This document shows positions 1-6,489 of a stretch of 26,077 nucleotides of DNA, in pieces (positions within the stretch are counted from its first letter, which is position 1; each line of letters starts with the position of its first letter). Location: positions 1-26,077 of the forward strand of contig DAOVBC010000002.1 of the NCBI GenBank assembly GCA_030670715.1. Reading direction: 5' to 3'. The notes under the pieces are model-generated. The model searched no databases and was not told the origin of the DNA. It saw nothing but the letters and a program-made list of their open reading frames with translations. The DNA is from Deltaproteobacteria bacterium. Lineage in GTDB: Bacteria; Desulfobacterota; Desulfobacteria; Desulfobacterales; SG8-13. Made by a program: the position numbers and the translations under genes.

Positions 1-1
1 T

Positions 2-226
2 GTCGTTACAGCGGCGCTGGTCCGTCCATCCAAAAGTGTAATGGACATGAAAGCGAAGTCGGTCAAGAAAAAATGGAAAAACAAACGCTTTGCGGCCGGT
101 GTTGACCGCTCAATAATCACCAGAGGAGCCGAGATGCTGGAAGTGGAACTGACGGAGTTGATCACCGACACAATTATGGGCATGCAGGAAGTTGCCGATA
201 GCATCGGATTAAAAGGGTCCGTATAA
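2..226 (+). CDS. C-terminal fragment of a probable HD-domain hydrolase
   Basis: The reading frame is open from the window edge to the stop at 224-226, so the true start lies upstream and only about 74 codons are visible. The visible part (ALVRPSKSV near its start, then KSVKKKWKNKRFAAGVDR, then IGLKGSV at the end) resembles the C-termini of predicted HD-superfamily hydrolases (HDIG type) that carry a Lys-rich stretch followed by an acidic helix. The metal-binding His-Asp residues would be in the missing part. The assignment is from recall of family C-termini and is moderate only. A hairpin terminator follows 20 bp after the stop. Confidence 0.55.
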   Translation, partial: VVTAALVRPSKSVMDMKAKSVKKKWKNKRFAAGVDRSIITRGAEMLEVELTELITDTIMGMQEVADSIGLKGSV

Positions 227-245
227 TCGATGGCTGATGGCCCTG

Positions 246-278
246 CCTTACGGCTGATAATGATTATCAACCGTAAGG
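246..278. terminator. Bidirectional hairpin between convergent genes
   Basis: CCTTACGG (246-253) pairs with CCGTAAGG (271-278), and inside it GATAAT (256-261) pairs with ATTATC (263-268). It lies between a plus-strand gene ending at 226 and a minus-strand gene ending at 289, which is the usual place for a shared terminator. U-tracts on either side are weak. Confidence 0.6.
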
Positions 279-288
279 TTTGATCATC

Positions 289-591
289 TTATTGGACCGT
301 CACGTTTAAAGCGTTTTCAAACGGATCCTTAAACGGGATCGTTATCTTCAGGCAGCCGTCTTCATATGTTGCCCGGGCTTTATCGGCCTTTACCGGGCAG
401 CAAAAACCCGAAGCGGTGACGTATGCAACATCCTTTCCCGGAGCCGTGAGACTAAAGCTGTCGTCCATCATCCGGAGACGGATATTCTCTTTGTTTACCC
501 CCGGCATTGATACCTCTATATTCAGTCGGTGGTCATCTTCGCTCATATATGAACATACATCCGGTGATACTCTGAATTTATCTTTCGCCAT
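289..591 (-). CDS. Small Hsp20/alpha-crystallin-like protein
   Basis: This 100-residue protein is close to a bare alpha-crystallin domain. It has the beta-sandwich pattern of Hsp20 proteins: RLNIEVSMPGVNKENIRLRM near residues 22-41, and the C-terminal strand pair ATYEDGCLKITIPFK, matching the family's 'Y.nGvL.I.lPK' signature. It lacks the extended N-terminal arm and the IxI tail that drive oligomer assembly in canonical small heat-shock proteins, so it may not act as a large-oligomer chaperone. The start is backed by an AGGAG site about 9 nt upstream. A response regulator gene lies 123 bp upstream on the same strand and could be co-transcribed. No heat-shock promoter was recognised. Confidence 0.75.
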   Translation of the reverse strand: MAKDKFRVSPDVCSYMSEDDHRLNIEVSMPGVNKENIRLRMMDDSFSLTAPGKDVAYVTASGFCCPVKADKARATYEDGCLKITIPFKDPFENALNVTVQ

Positions 592-714
592 GGCGTTTAT
601 CTCCTTTCGTTCCGGCCACCTGAACTATGCGGTGCCGGCGGGATGTTCTATTTCTAAACATTAATGCTGTTTGAGCGTATTGCAAGCGGTTTGTTTCGGG
701 AACGGCAGGGTGTT

Positions 715-1098
715 TTAGCGGTAACTGACCCGGCGAAGGTTACCCCAGGCGGTAAGACCAGGAAGGTTTTCTACGGATTCAATCAATATTTGCAGCGGAA
801 AAGGCTTTGAGATAACCAGATCAAACTCGTCGTTTTCCAACAGCCAGGGTGTGCCGGACATGCCGATGATGGGTGTGTACTTCTTTTCAGAATTGCGGAT
901 GTGATGGGCAACACTGTTACCGTCCGCACCCGGCATTCGAATGTCCGTAATAACCAGGTCGAACTTTCTGTTATCAAATTTTCGAATCCCCTCTTGCCCG
1001 TCCGTTGCAATTTCAACTTCGTGACCGAACATGCTCAGTGCTTCCAGGATCAAAGCAGCAATCCTCTCTTCATCATCAATAACGAGAATGGTGCTCAT
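715..1098 (-). CDS. Receiver-only response regulator
   Basis: A 127-residue protein with a CheY-like receiver domain filling almost its whole length. The acidic pocket is D8-D9, the phosphoacceptor is D52 (LVITDIRMPG), the conserved Ser/Thr is S81 in IIGMSGT, and the conserved Lys is K98 in ISKPFP. No output domain follows; the last 20 residues are unrelated to any domain I recognise. It probably acts in a phosphorelay or by protein contact. No histidine kinase is nearby. The start ATG has a GGAG site upstream. It is the first gene of a possible two-gene unit with the Hsp20-like gene. Confidence 0.9.
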   Translation of the reverse strand: MSTILVIDDEERIAALILEALSMFGHEVEIATDGQEGIRKFDNRKFDLVITDIRMPGADGNSVAHHIRNSEKKYTPIIGMSGTPWLLENDEFDLVISKPFPLQILIESVENLPGLTAWGNLRRVSYR

Positions 1099-1690
1099 AA
1101 TATTATCTCCGGCAGTCGGCCGGCATTTTGATGCTTTTTTAAGCAGATGCGCTATAAAATTCAGTAGTTTTCGGATATATATCAGCAGTTCTCGTCAACG
1201 AGAACGGATTGGTGACAAATGGAGCGAAAGATTTTTACAGGGAAAAATTATTGTTGCATTTTATACAGCCACACTTCAATGTCAAACCGGTTGACCCCGA
1301 AATTTTAGCGGAGAAATGTTAAGTTATTAACAAAATATATATAGCTGAAATTACACATAAAATTATATAAATAATGATAACTATCCTGAATCACGGCCCT
1401 TTTCGACTTGAGGATTTTATTAAAAATATTGAGGAGATCCGATCCGGTGCCGGAGTTATGAACAAACCGGCTGCAAAACAAAATCTTTCGAAATCTACGA
1501 TTTTCGTTAAATTTTAAACAAAACTGATTATATTATCCTGAATTTTCACAATTGCATGATATCCCGATAATTTTCAATGTAAGGTGGCTTTGCGTTTCAA
1601 TACCAATAAGATAGAAAGGTGCTCGAGCAGGTGCTTTTAAATATCCGGGTTAACTCGTTCAATTGATGCTTACAGTTTTAACCGGGGTGA
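1099..1690. other. AT-rich intergenic region, no gene seen
   Basis: About 590 bp separate the divergent response regulator and protease genes. It is AT-rich, with stop codons frequent in all frames. I see no convincing ORF, RNA gene or consensus promoter. A short palindrome (TGCTCGAGCA, near 1620) is the only local structure noted. It must hold the promoters of both flanking genes. Confidence 0.5.
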
Positions 1691-1793
1691 TATAGTGGTT
1701 GTCAAAAAAACGTTCCGGTATTCCAACGTTTTTTTCTACAACCACTTATACCGCAATTCCGTATTTCGGAACATAATTATGGAAAGCGGTATA
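1691..1793 (+). repeat. Mobile hairpin repeat (MITE-like), copy 1, 103 bp
   Basis: First of four dispersed copies. The element runs from TATAGTGG to GCGGTATA. Its left half is a long hairpin: GTGGTTGT and an A7-CGTT run pair with AACG-T7 and ACAACCAC. Its right half has TATACCGC pairing with the terminal GCGGTATA around an inner TTCCG/CGGAA hairpin. It is identical over all 103 bp to the reverse complement of the copy at 19685-19787. The ends fit TA target duplication, as in IS630/Tc1-type elements. It has no coding capacity. It lies 40 bp upstream of the protease start and so within that gene's leader or promoter region. Confidence 0.85.
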
Positions 1794-1833
1794 ACACGGT
1801 GGAAAGCTGGAAATATAAAAAACGGTGACAAAG

Positions 1834-3276
1834 ATGAGTAATAAATTGCGGTATATTCTATTTTTTCTGATTTTTTTTTCCTGGCACTTTCAGGCAAGTG
1901 CGGCTGTGAATCTGACGAAACTGGTTGAAAAAATTCAGCCGGCAGTCGTTATGATTACCACCTACAATATTAACAGTGAAGTAGCAGGCATTGGAAGCGG
2001 GTTTTTCATCGACAGAACCGGACACTTGATTACCAATGTGCATGTTTTAAATGGCGCATACTCAGCCGAGGTAAAAATGCACACCGGTGAAAAATATCCC
2101 ATCGTTTCGGTGGTTGCTCAGGATGAAACTTCCGATATTCTGAAAGTGCTTGTCGACACCGGGGGCAGTGAAGTGACATATGTGCATGTTGCCGACCAAG
2201 CGCCTGCCATTGCCGAACGGGTAGTGGTTGTCGGCAGTCCCCTCGGCCTGGACCAGACTGTCAGTGAGGGAATTGTTTCGGCTATTCGAAAGATGCCCGG
2301 TATCGGCAGTTTTTACCAGATTTCGGCACCCATTTCTCCGGGGTCGAGCGGAAGCCCGGTTATTAACATGAAGGGAGATGTTGTCGGTGTTGCCACATTT
2401 CAGACGGCTATCGGACAGAACCTTAATTTTGCTGTTTCCAGTGCGGCCGTTTTAAATCTGGCCGAAGATAAAAAGAGGAAAACCCTTTCAGAATGGACCT
2501 ATGCTCGAAGTGAGGACAAGCCTCGACTGGCCGCAGAGCTGTGTAGAATCGGCTTTCATTTCTCGGTTCAGGGTGAAGATAAAAAGGCGTTGCAGTACTA
2601 CCAGGAAGCCACCAGGAAAGATCCTTCGGATCCGATGACCTGGTACGGATTGGGTTATTGCTATGCGGGCCTTAATAAACCGGCCGAGGCGATAAAGGCC
2701 TACCGGCAGGCGGTTCAAAACAATCCCGATGATGCGCTGGCCCATTATAACCTTGCAAGCTATTATGATGAAATCGGCCGCAATGAAGAGGCGATCGAAT
2801 CGTACTGGGAGGTGATCCGGATCAATTCGCAGTTCAGGCAGGCGTACTTTAGGCTTGGTATGGTGTATACTCGGATTGGTAAGTTGAACGAAGGCAAAGA
2901 AACATTCGTGCATTTAACCAGGATCGACCCGGACAATGCATCGGCCCATTTTTTTGTGGGCATCACCAGTGGAAGGCTAGGCCAATACGAGGAGGCCGTC
3001 GGAGCCCAACAACAGGTGATTCGGATAAATCCTTCCTATGCACCCGCCCATTATAATCTGGGGATCCTTTATGGAAAACTCGGCAAGCCCGACGAAGAAC
3101 TTGCCGCGTATAAACACGCCATCCGTGTAAATCCGGATTATGCACCGGCACATTATAAAATCGGACAGAGTTACCTTATAGATGACAACAGGCATGCTGC
3201 ACTTGCCGAGTATAAAATTTTGATGAAATTAGACAGAGAGATGGCCGAAAGGCTGTTCGATCAAATATATGATTAA
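1834..3276 (+). CDS. Exported trypsin-like (HtrA-type) serine protease with seven TPR repeats
   Basis: The frame opens at a GTG at 1825, but the ATG at 1834 has GGTGA five bases upstream and places the signal peptide at the N-terminus, so I use it (480 residues). Numbered from the GTG, residues 5-27 form a signal peptide (hydrophobic ILFFLIFFSW, cleavage near ASA-AV). The protease domain follows at about 30-220, with the catalytic triad H73 (ITNVHVLNG), D104 (ETSDILKV) and S175 (SPGSSGSPVIN) in HtrA-like settings. There is no PDZ domain. The C-terminal half (about 235-470) holds seven TPR units with the W/Y-G-A-P pattern, for example YNLGILYGKLGKPDEELAAY. It is likely a periplasmic protease or scaffold whose TPR array replaces PDZ for partner binding. 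A mobile repeat lies just upstream. Confidence 0.9.
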   Translation: MSNKLRYILFFLIFFSWHFQASAAVNLTKLVEKIQPAVVMITTYNINSEVAGIGSGFFIDRTGHLITNVHVLNGAYSAEVKMHTGEKYPIVSVVAQDETSDILKVLVDTGGSEVTYVHVADQAPAIAERVVVVGSPLGLDQTVSEGIVSAIRKMPGIGSFYQISAPISPGSSGSPVINMKGDVVGVATFQTAIGQNLNFAVSSAAVLNLAEDKKRKTLSEWTYARSEDKPRLAAELCRIGFHFSVQGEDKKALQYYQEATRKDPSDPMTWYGLGYCYAGLNKPAEAIKAYRQAVQNNPDDALAHYNLASYYDEIGRNEEAIESYWEVIRINSQFRQAYFRLGMVYTRIGKLNEGKETFVHLTRIDPDNASAHFFVGITSGRLGQYEEAVGAQQQVIRINPSYAPAHYNLGILYGKLGKPDEELAAYKHAIRVNPDYAPAHYKIGQSYLIDDNRHAALAEYKILMKLDREMAERLFDQIYD

Positions 3277-3357
3277 AAGTCATTATCCTATAGTCGACGA
3301 CGTTACATCTGTATCAAGATAAATGCAGCATACCGGCTATAGGTGACCAAATTCCCC

Positions 3358-3395
3358 AAATTTTGACTCAATTTTTACAAATTTTGTCAAAATTT
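3358..3395. promoter_or_regulatory. Phased AT-rich dyad, candidate upstream activator site
   Basis: AAATTTTGAC (3358-3367) and GTCAAAATTT (3386-3395) form a perfect 10-bp inverted repeat. A near-direct copy, AAATTTTGTC, starts at 3379, exactly 21 bp (two helical turns) after the first. The centre is about 125 bp upstream of the predicted sigma-54 start, the usual distance for enhancer binding. The role is inferred. It could instead be simple AT-rich sequence after the protease gene. Confidence 0.4.
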
Positions 3396-3474
3396 TACCC
3401 ATCGCTTAAGGGTGTCATTCGAACAAAATCTCTAACTATAAGAAATCTCGACATTATTCAAAAACATCAATAGT

Positions 3475-3490
3475 TGGCACGCTGATTGCT
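3475..3490 (+). promoter_or_regulatory. Sigma-54 (-24/-12) promoter
   Basis: TGGCACGCTGATTGCT matches the sigma-54 consensus (TGGCAC, five bases, TTGCW) at every defined position, and the base before it (T) also fits. The invariant GG and GC are spaced correctly. The predicted transcription start is near 3501. No protein gene lies immediately downstream on this strand; the next features are a terminator at 3680-3715 and a minus-strand gene. Confidence 0.8.
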
Positions 3491-3500
3491 TTAATATAAT

Positions 3501-3715
3501 AGCAAATTCCGTATGACTCCCGGCCTCAACACACTTGGACTTAACCTCGTAATTTTGTTTAATGTGGATACGAAGGTCACCATTTAAAAAAGAGGGTTCG
3601 TGGAATCATTCGGAAAGCGTTTCTCGGGTGTCAGTGCATCTCATTTGCAGAACTCCACTGCGGGAAACCAACCAATTGAAAAGGCAGGCCGATGTGGCTT
3701 GCCTTTCTCTTTTTA
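3501..3715 (+). ncRNA. Candidate sigma-54-dependent small RNA, about 215 nt
   Basis: The interval is bounded by a consensus sigma-54 promoter and a strong intrinsic terminator and holds no convincing ORF. The only open frame starts at GTG 3600, has no ribosome-binding site and runs through the terminator. The RNA would contain local pairings such as CAGTG...CACTG around 3632-3660 and several GGA-containing segments. I do not recognise a known RNA family: no match by eye to the GEMM riboswitch, 6S, tmRNA or SRP RNA. The transcript is inferred from promoter and terminator alone. An alternative is a short leader peptide that I cannot identify. Confidence 0.55.
3680..3715 (+). terminator. Intrinsic terminator of the candidate small RNA
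   Basis: AAAGGCAGGCC (3680-3690) pairs with GGCTTGCCTTT (3696-3706) over 11 positions including one G-U, around a five-base loop, and is followed by TCTCTTTTT. This is a classic rho-independent terminator for plus-strand transcription. Confidence 0.8.
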
Positions 3716-3749
3716 TCTTTGGATAAGTATATTGTGCCGCAGAGTTAGT

Positions 3750-3791
3750 CCGTATATTTCACAGGTCTGTACAGACCTGTGAAATATACGG
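3750..3791. repeat. Perfect 42-bp palindrome with no spacer
   Basis: Arms of 21 bp (3750-3770 and 3771-3791) are exact reverse complements meeting at GTAC in the centre. Each half reads CCGTATATTTCACAGGTCTG plus one further base. It sits between the small-RNA terminator and the 3' end of the minus-strand gene at 3848. There is no T-tract on either side, so it is not a standard terminator. It could be a dimeric protein-binding or recombination site. The function is unknown. Confidence 0.85.
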
Positions 3792-3847
3792 GTGGGGGAT
3801 AGAGGCAGAATCTGATGCGGTTTATGGCAGCATACACCGGGAAGATA

Positions 3848-4372
3848 TCATCTCAGCATCCGATCTGAATTGTAGGTGTCAAGGGCGCCCTTAATGAAAT
3901 TCTCCAAAAAATCATTGACTCTCGATGTGTCAATCTCCTCTGTTTTCAAGGTAACATCGTCGATTTCAACAACGGGCGGGATGCGTTTGGGGAAATGAAT
4001 GGAAAAGGTGATTTTACGCAAATTTCCTGTTGCTGTTATATAGGCTTTATAGGTGGTATCTATCTTTTTCGGGTCATAGGAAAAACTTTCGGTATGCTCC
4101 GGATAGAAGAACAAGGAAACTTCCCTGATGTTCGGTTTTCCCGACGTTTGTGATGTGGATTGGCCGATATTCAATTGATTCCAGTATCCGGCCTGGTTCA
4201 AATCATTTTCCACATCAAAGACCGCCGGTAGAATGATTTCGGTGAAGCACCGGTTTAATCGAACCAGCAACGTTTCAATTTCAAGTTTTACCCTCTCTTC
4301 CTTCTCACTTAATTTGTTTATCACGTCTTTGTCATCTCTGGAGAACCCATCCAGGATATCTTTAATGGTCAT
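3848..4372 (-). CDS. Hypothetical protein, 174 residues
   Basis: I do not recognise this family. The start is well supported by AGGAGG 5 nt upstream of the ATG. Residues 1-50 are highly charged and probably helical or coiled (KDVINKLSEKEERVKLEIETLLVRL). The rest alternates strands with a Ser/Thr-rich part near 70-80 and ends in an acidic helix. There is no signal peptide or membrane segment, so it is probably cytoplasmic. It stands alone: the neighbours are a palindrome downstream and a repeat-rich stretch upstream. Confidence 0.7.
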   Translation of the reverse strand: MTIKDILDGFSRDDKDVINKLSEKEERVKLEIETLLVRLNRCFTEIILPAVFDVENDLNQAGYWNQLNIGQSTSQTSGKPNIREVSLFFYPEHTESFSYDPKKIDTTYKAYITATGNLRKITFSIHFPKRIPPVVEIDDVTLKTEEIDTSRVNDFLENFIKGALDTYNSDRMLR

Positions 4373-4481
4373 GTTATCCTCCTACCCATTAAAACATTCT
4401 GGATAATACTCTAACAGAAAGGCGCGGATATCAATGCTTTTATGCAGAGGTGTTTTTTTCAAGTAAATTCGGCTCTGTTGA

Positions 4482-4500
4482 CATTTTGCGCAGCAAAATG
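4482..4500. repeat. Short perfect hairpin
   Basis: CATTTTGC (4482-4489) and GCAAAATG (4493-4500) pair perfectly around GCA. It stands 36 bp before the large nested inverted repeat and may belong to the same element. Confidence 0.6.
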
Positions 4501-4536
4501 CCACGCTTGACGTTTTTTCTTGAAGGCTTAGATTAG

Positions 4537-4750
4537 GTGCGTGTTCACGGGGTACGTTTCCCCGAGTAACGATATTGGCGGAGTGGCTTCGTCATTTCAA
4601 TGACTTAGCAGTGGGGGAGACCGCGGCTCCCGCACGATTTTCGCGGGAGAACGCGGAGGGGGCAGGAATGCCCCCGCGGCTAAGTCATTGAAATGACCAG
4701 ACACGTAGCCACCGGAGTGAATCGGGGCAGCGCACCCCGTGAACACGTAC
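4537..4750. repeat. 214-bp nested inverted repeat (structured RNA or MITE-like)
   Basis: The outer arms 4537-4553 and 4734-4750 pair over 17 positions with one G-U. An inner perfect 19-bp pair follows (4591-4609 with 4679-4697, from GTCATTTCAATGACTTAGC). It encloses two GC-rich hairpins, CTCCCGC/GCGGGAG (4627-4649) and GGGGGCA/TGCCCCC (4658-4675). The second hairpin has a GGAA loop, a GNRA tetraloop. Each end can also fold alone: CGGGG-N7-CCCCG at 4548-4564 and at 4723-4739. I see no protein. It could be a non-autonomous mobile element or a structured RNA; no known RNA family was recognised. Confidence 0.75.
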
Positions 4751-4808
4751 GAATTTTTTACTGCAAGGGGGGCATTATCCCGGCCTTTGATTGCCGCGGG
4801 CCCGGTTG

Positions 4809-4912
4809 TATAGTGGTTGTCAAAAAAACGTTCCGGTATTCCAACGTTTTTTTTCTACAACCACTTATACCGCAATTCCGCATTTCGGAACATAATTATG
4901 GAAAGCGGTGTA
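4809..4912 (+). repeat. Mobile hairpin repeat, copy 2, 104 bp
   Basis: Same element as at 1691-1793, same orientation, with one extra T in the T-run, CGCATTT for CGTATTT, and GCGGTGTA at the right end. It ends 8 bp after the stop codon of the minus-strand PurF-like gene, so that gene's transcript would run into it. Confidence 0.85.
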
Positions 4913-4920
4913 AATAAAAA

Positions 4921-6324
4921 TCAAAAGTAACTCGACCCGTCCCAGCAGTGGGTGCACAGCTTTTCCCCGGGCAGGCCGATGGCCTCCACCAGGTCATCCA
5001 GCCGTTGATACTTGAGGGACGTCAGCCGCAGCTGCCGGCGGATCTGTTCCACCATGGCTGAATTTCTCTCGCTGCCCGCCGTCGCATACTCGCCGAGGTG
5101 TTTGTCATCTCCTCTTTCAAGTTCATGGATCGCTTTTCTGCTGGCCAGATCCAGGGTGGATCTCGAGGTCGAAAAATTCAAAAAATCGCACGGGAAAATC
5201 AGGGTCGGACACGCCGGTCGCATGTGGACTTCCGCGGCCCCGTATTCAAAGAGAATCTGTATGTTGTCCTTGAGCTGTGTTCCCCGAACGATCGAATCTT
5301 CACAGAAAAGGATCTTTTTCCCTTCGATCAACCGCCGGATGGCAATTAGCTTCATCTTTGCAACCAGGTCCCGCAGGGACTGTTTCTGGGGCATGAAGCT
5401 GCGCGACCAGGTTGGGGTGTACTTGACAAAGGGGCGAACGTAGGGTGTTTTTTTCTCATTGGCGTAGCCGATGGCATGACCGATTCCCGAGTCGGGGATG
5501 CCGGCGACGCAATCGATTACCGCATCGTCGTTTCTGGCCAGGGCCGCCCCGCAGCGGTTGCGGACATACTCCACGTTGATCCCTTCATATTCGGAAGCCG
5601 GATACCCGTAATAGACCCACAGGAATGCGCAGACCTGCATGTCGCTGCCGGCCGAAAGCCTCTGTTCGTAACCATCGGCAGTAAGAAGAACCGTTTCACC
5701 GGGCCCCAAAAACCGTTCGATCCCATACCCGAGGTTGGCGAACGCGCAGGATTCGGAAGCCGCCGCGTAGGCGCCCTCTTTTTTGCCGATGACGATCGGG
5801 GTGCGGCCCAGGCGGTCCCTGGCGGCGTAGACCCCGTCTTCAGTCATCAGCAGCAGAGAGCAGGATCCTTGAACCACATCCTGAACGCTACGGATACCTT
5901 CCTCAAAGGACGCCTCCCCGCAGATCAGCATTGCTACCATTTCCGTCGGGTTGATTTCACCACCGGCTGTCTCTGTAAAATGCCGCCGGTGTGAGAAGGC
6001 CTTTTGCTCCAGTTCGGCCATGTTGTTGATTCTGCCCACGGTAACGATGGCGAAGGCTCCCAGATGCGAACCGACCACCAGCGGCTGAGCGTCGTAATCG
6101 CTGATGACGCCGATCCCCTGGTTGCCCTGAAACTTGGGGAGATCGGATTCGAACTTGGACCTGAAATAGTTGTTTTCGATACTGTGAATCGAACGCTTTA
6201 TCTCACGGGAATTTTTAACCGCCATGCCCCCGCGCCGGGTCCCGAGGTGGAAATGGTAATCTGTCCCGTAATACAGATCACTGACACAATCCGATTTTGA
6301 CACCACACCGAAAATTCCGCCCAT
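4921..6324 (-). CDS. PurF-like amidophosphoribosyltransferase with a degenerate glutaminase domain
   Basis: The protein (467 residues, the usual PurF length) has the PurF layout: an N-terminal Ntn-hydrolase domain (about 1-230) and a phosphoribosyltransferase domain with the PRPP loop ILFCEDSIVRGTQ (338-350). The sequence starts MGGIFGVV, whereas active PurF starts MCGI, so the N-terminal nucleophile Cys is Gly. The GIGHVRYPT and HNG regions of PurF are replaced by GIGVISDYD (about 70-78) and VTVGRI (about 94-99). Four cysteines that fit the Bacillus-type 4Fe-4S ligands remain: C232, C379, C457 and C460 (CTHC). It is therefore probably not glutamine-dependent; it may use ammonia or have another role. 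The start has GGGGA upstream. It is divergent from carB over about 165 bp. Confidence 0.85.
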   Translation of the reverse strand: MGGIFGVVSKSDCVSDLYYGTDYHFHLGTRRGGMAVKNSREIKRSIHSIENNYFRSKFESDLPKFQGNQGIGVISDYDAQPLVVGSHLGAFAIVTVGRINNMAELEQKAFSHRRHFTETAGGEINPTEMVAMLICGEASFEEGIRSVQDVVQGSCSLLLMTEDGVYAARDRLGRTPIVIGKKEGAYAAASESCAFANLGYGIERFLGPGETVLLTADGYEQRLSAGSDMQVCAFLWVYYGYPASEYEGINVEYVRNRCGAALARNDDAVIDCVAGIPDSGIGHAIGYANEKKTPYVRPFVKYTPTWSRSFMPQKQSLRDLVAKMKLIAIRRLIEGKKILFCEDSIVRGTQLKDNIQILFEYGAAEVHMRPACPTLIFPCDFLNFSTSRSTLDLASRKAIHELERGDDKHLGEYATAGSERNSAMVEQIRRQLRLTSLKYQRLDDLVEAIGLPGEKLCTHCWDGSSYF

Positions 6325-6489
6325 GATAATTCCCCGAATGACAGCTTGATTTTAATGTGCACTTAAATTAGAAGGATCATATTTAGTATTTCTTGCTCAC
6401 AATGTAAATAGACGGATGGGGTTTACAGCAATTTTTTTTGAATAAAGGTCGCAATGACCCGAATTTCTGAACCGGCGAAAGGAGTTCCT

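Noticed and set aside
1825..1833. GTG at 1825 as protease start
   Set aside because: ATG at 1834 has a better-placed GGTGA site and a cleaner signal peptide; the difference is only three residues.
3600..3782. 60-codon plus-strand frame within the small-RNA region
   Set aside because: It starts at a GTG with no ribosome-binding site, runs across the intrinsic terminator and has no protein-like features.
4537..4750. Group II intron or retron RNA
   Set aside because: No reverse transcriptase is nearby and I could not identify a domain V-like hairpin or msr/msd arrangement.
4693..4917. 74-codon plus-strand frame (MTRHVATGVNRGSAPREHV)
   Set aside because: It lies wholly in the right arm of the nested inverted repeat and in mobile repeat copy 2, so it is explained by repeat sequence.
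6454..6489. Upstream ATG for carB
   Set aside because: It would add a non-conserved 12-residue extension and lacks the GGAG site that precedes the ATG at 6490.
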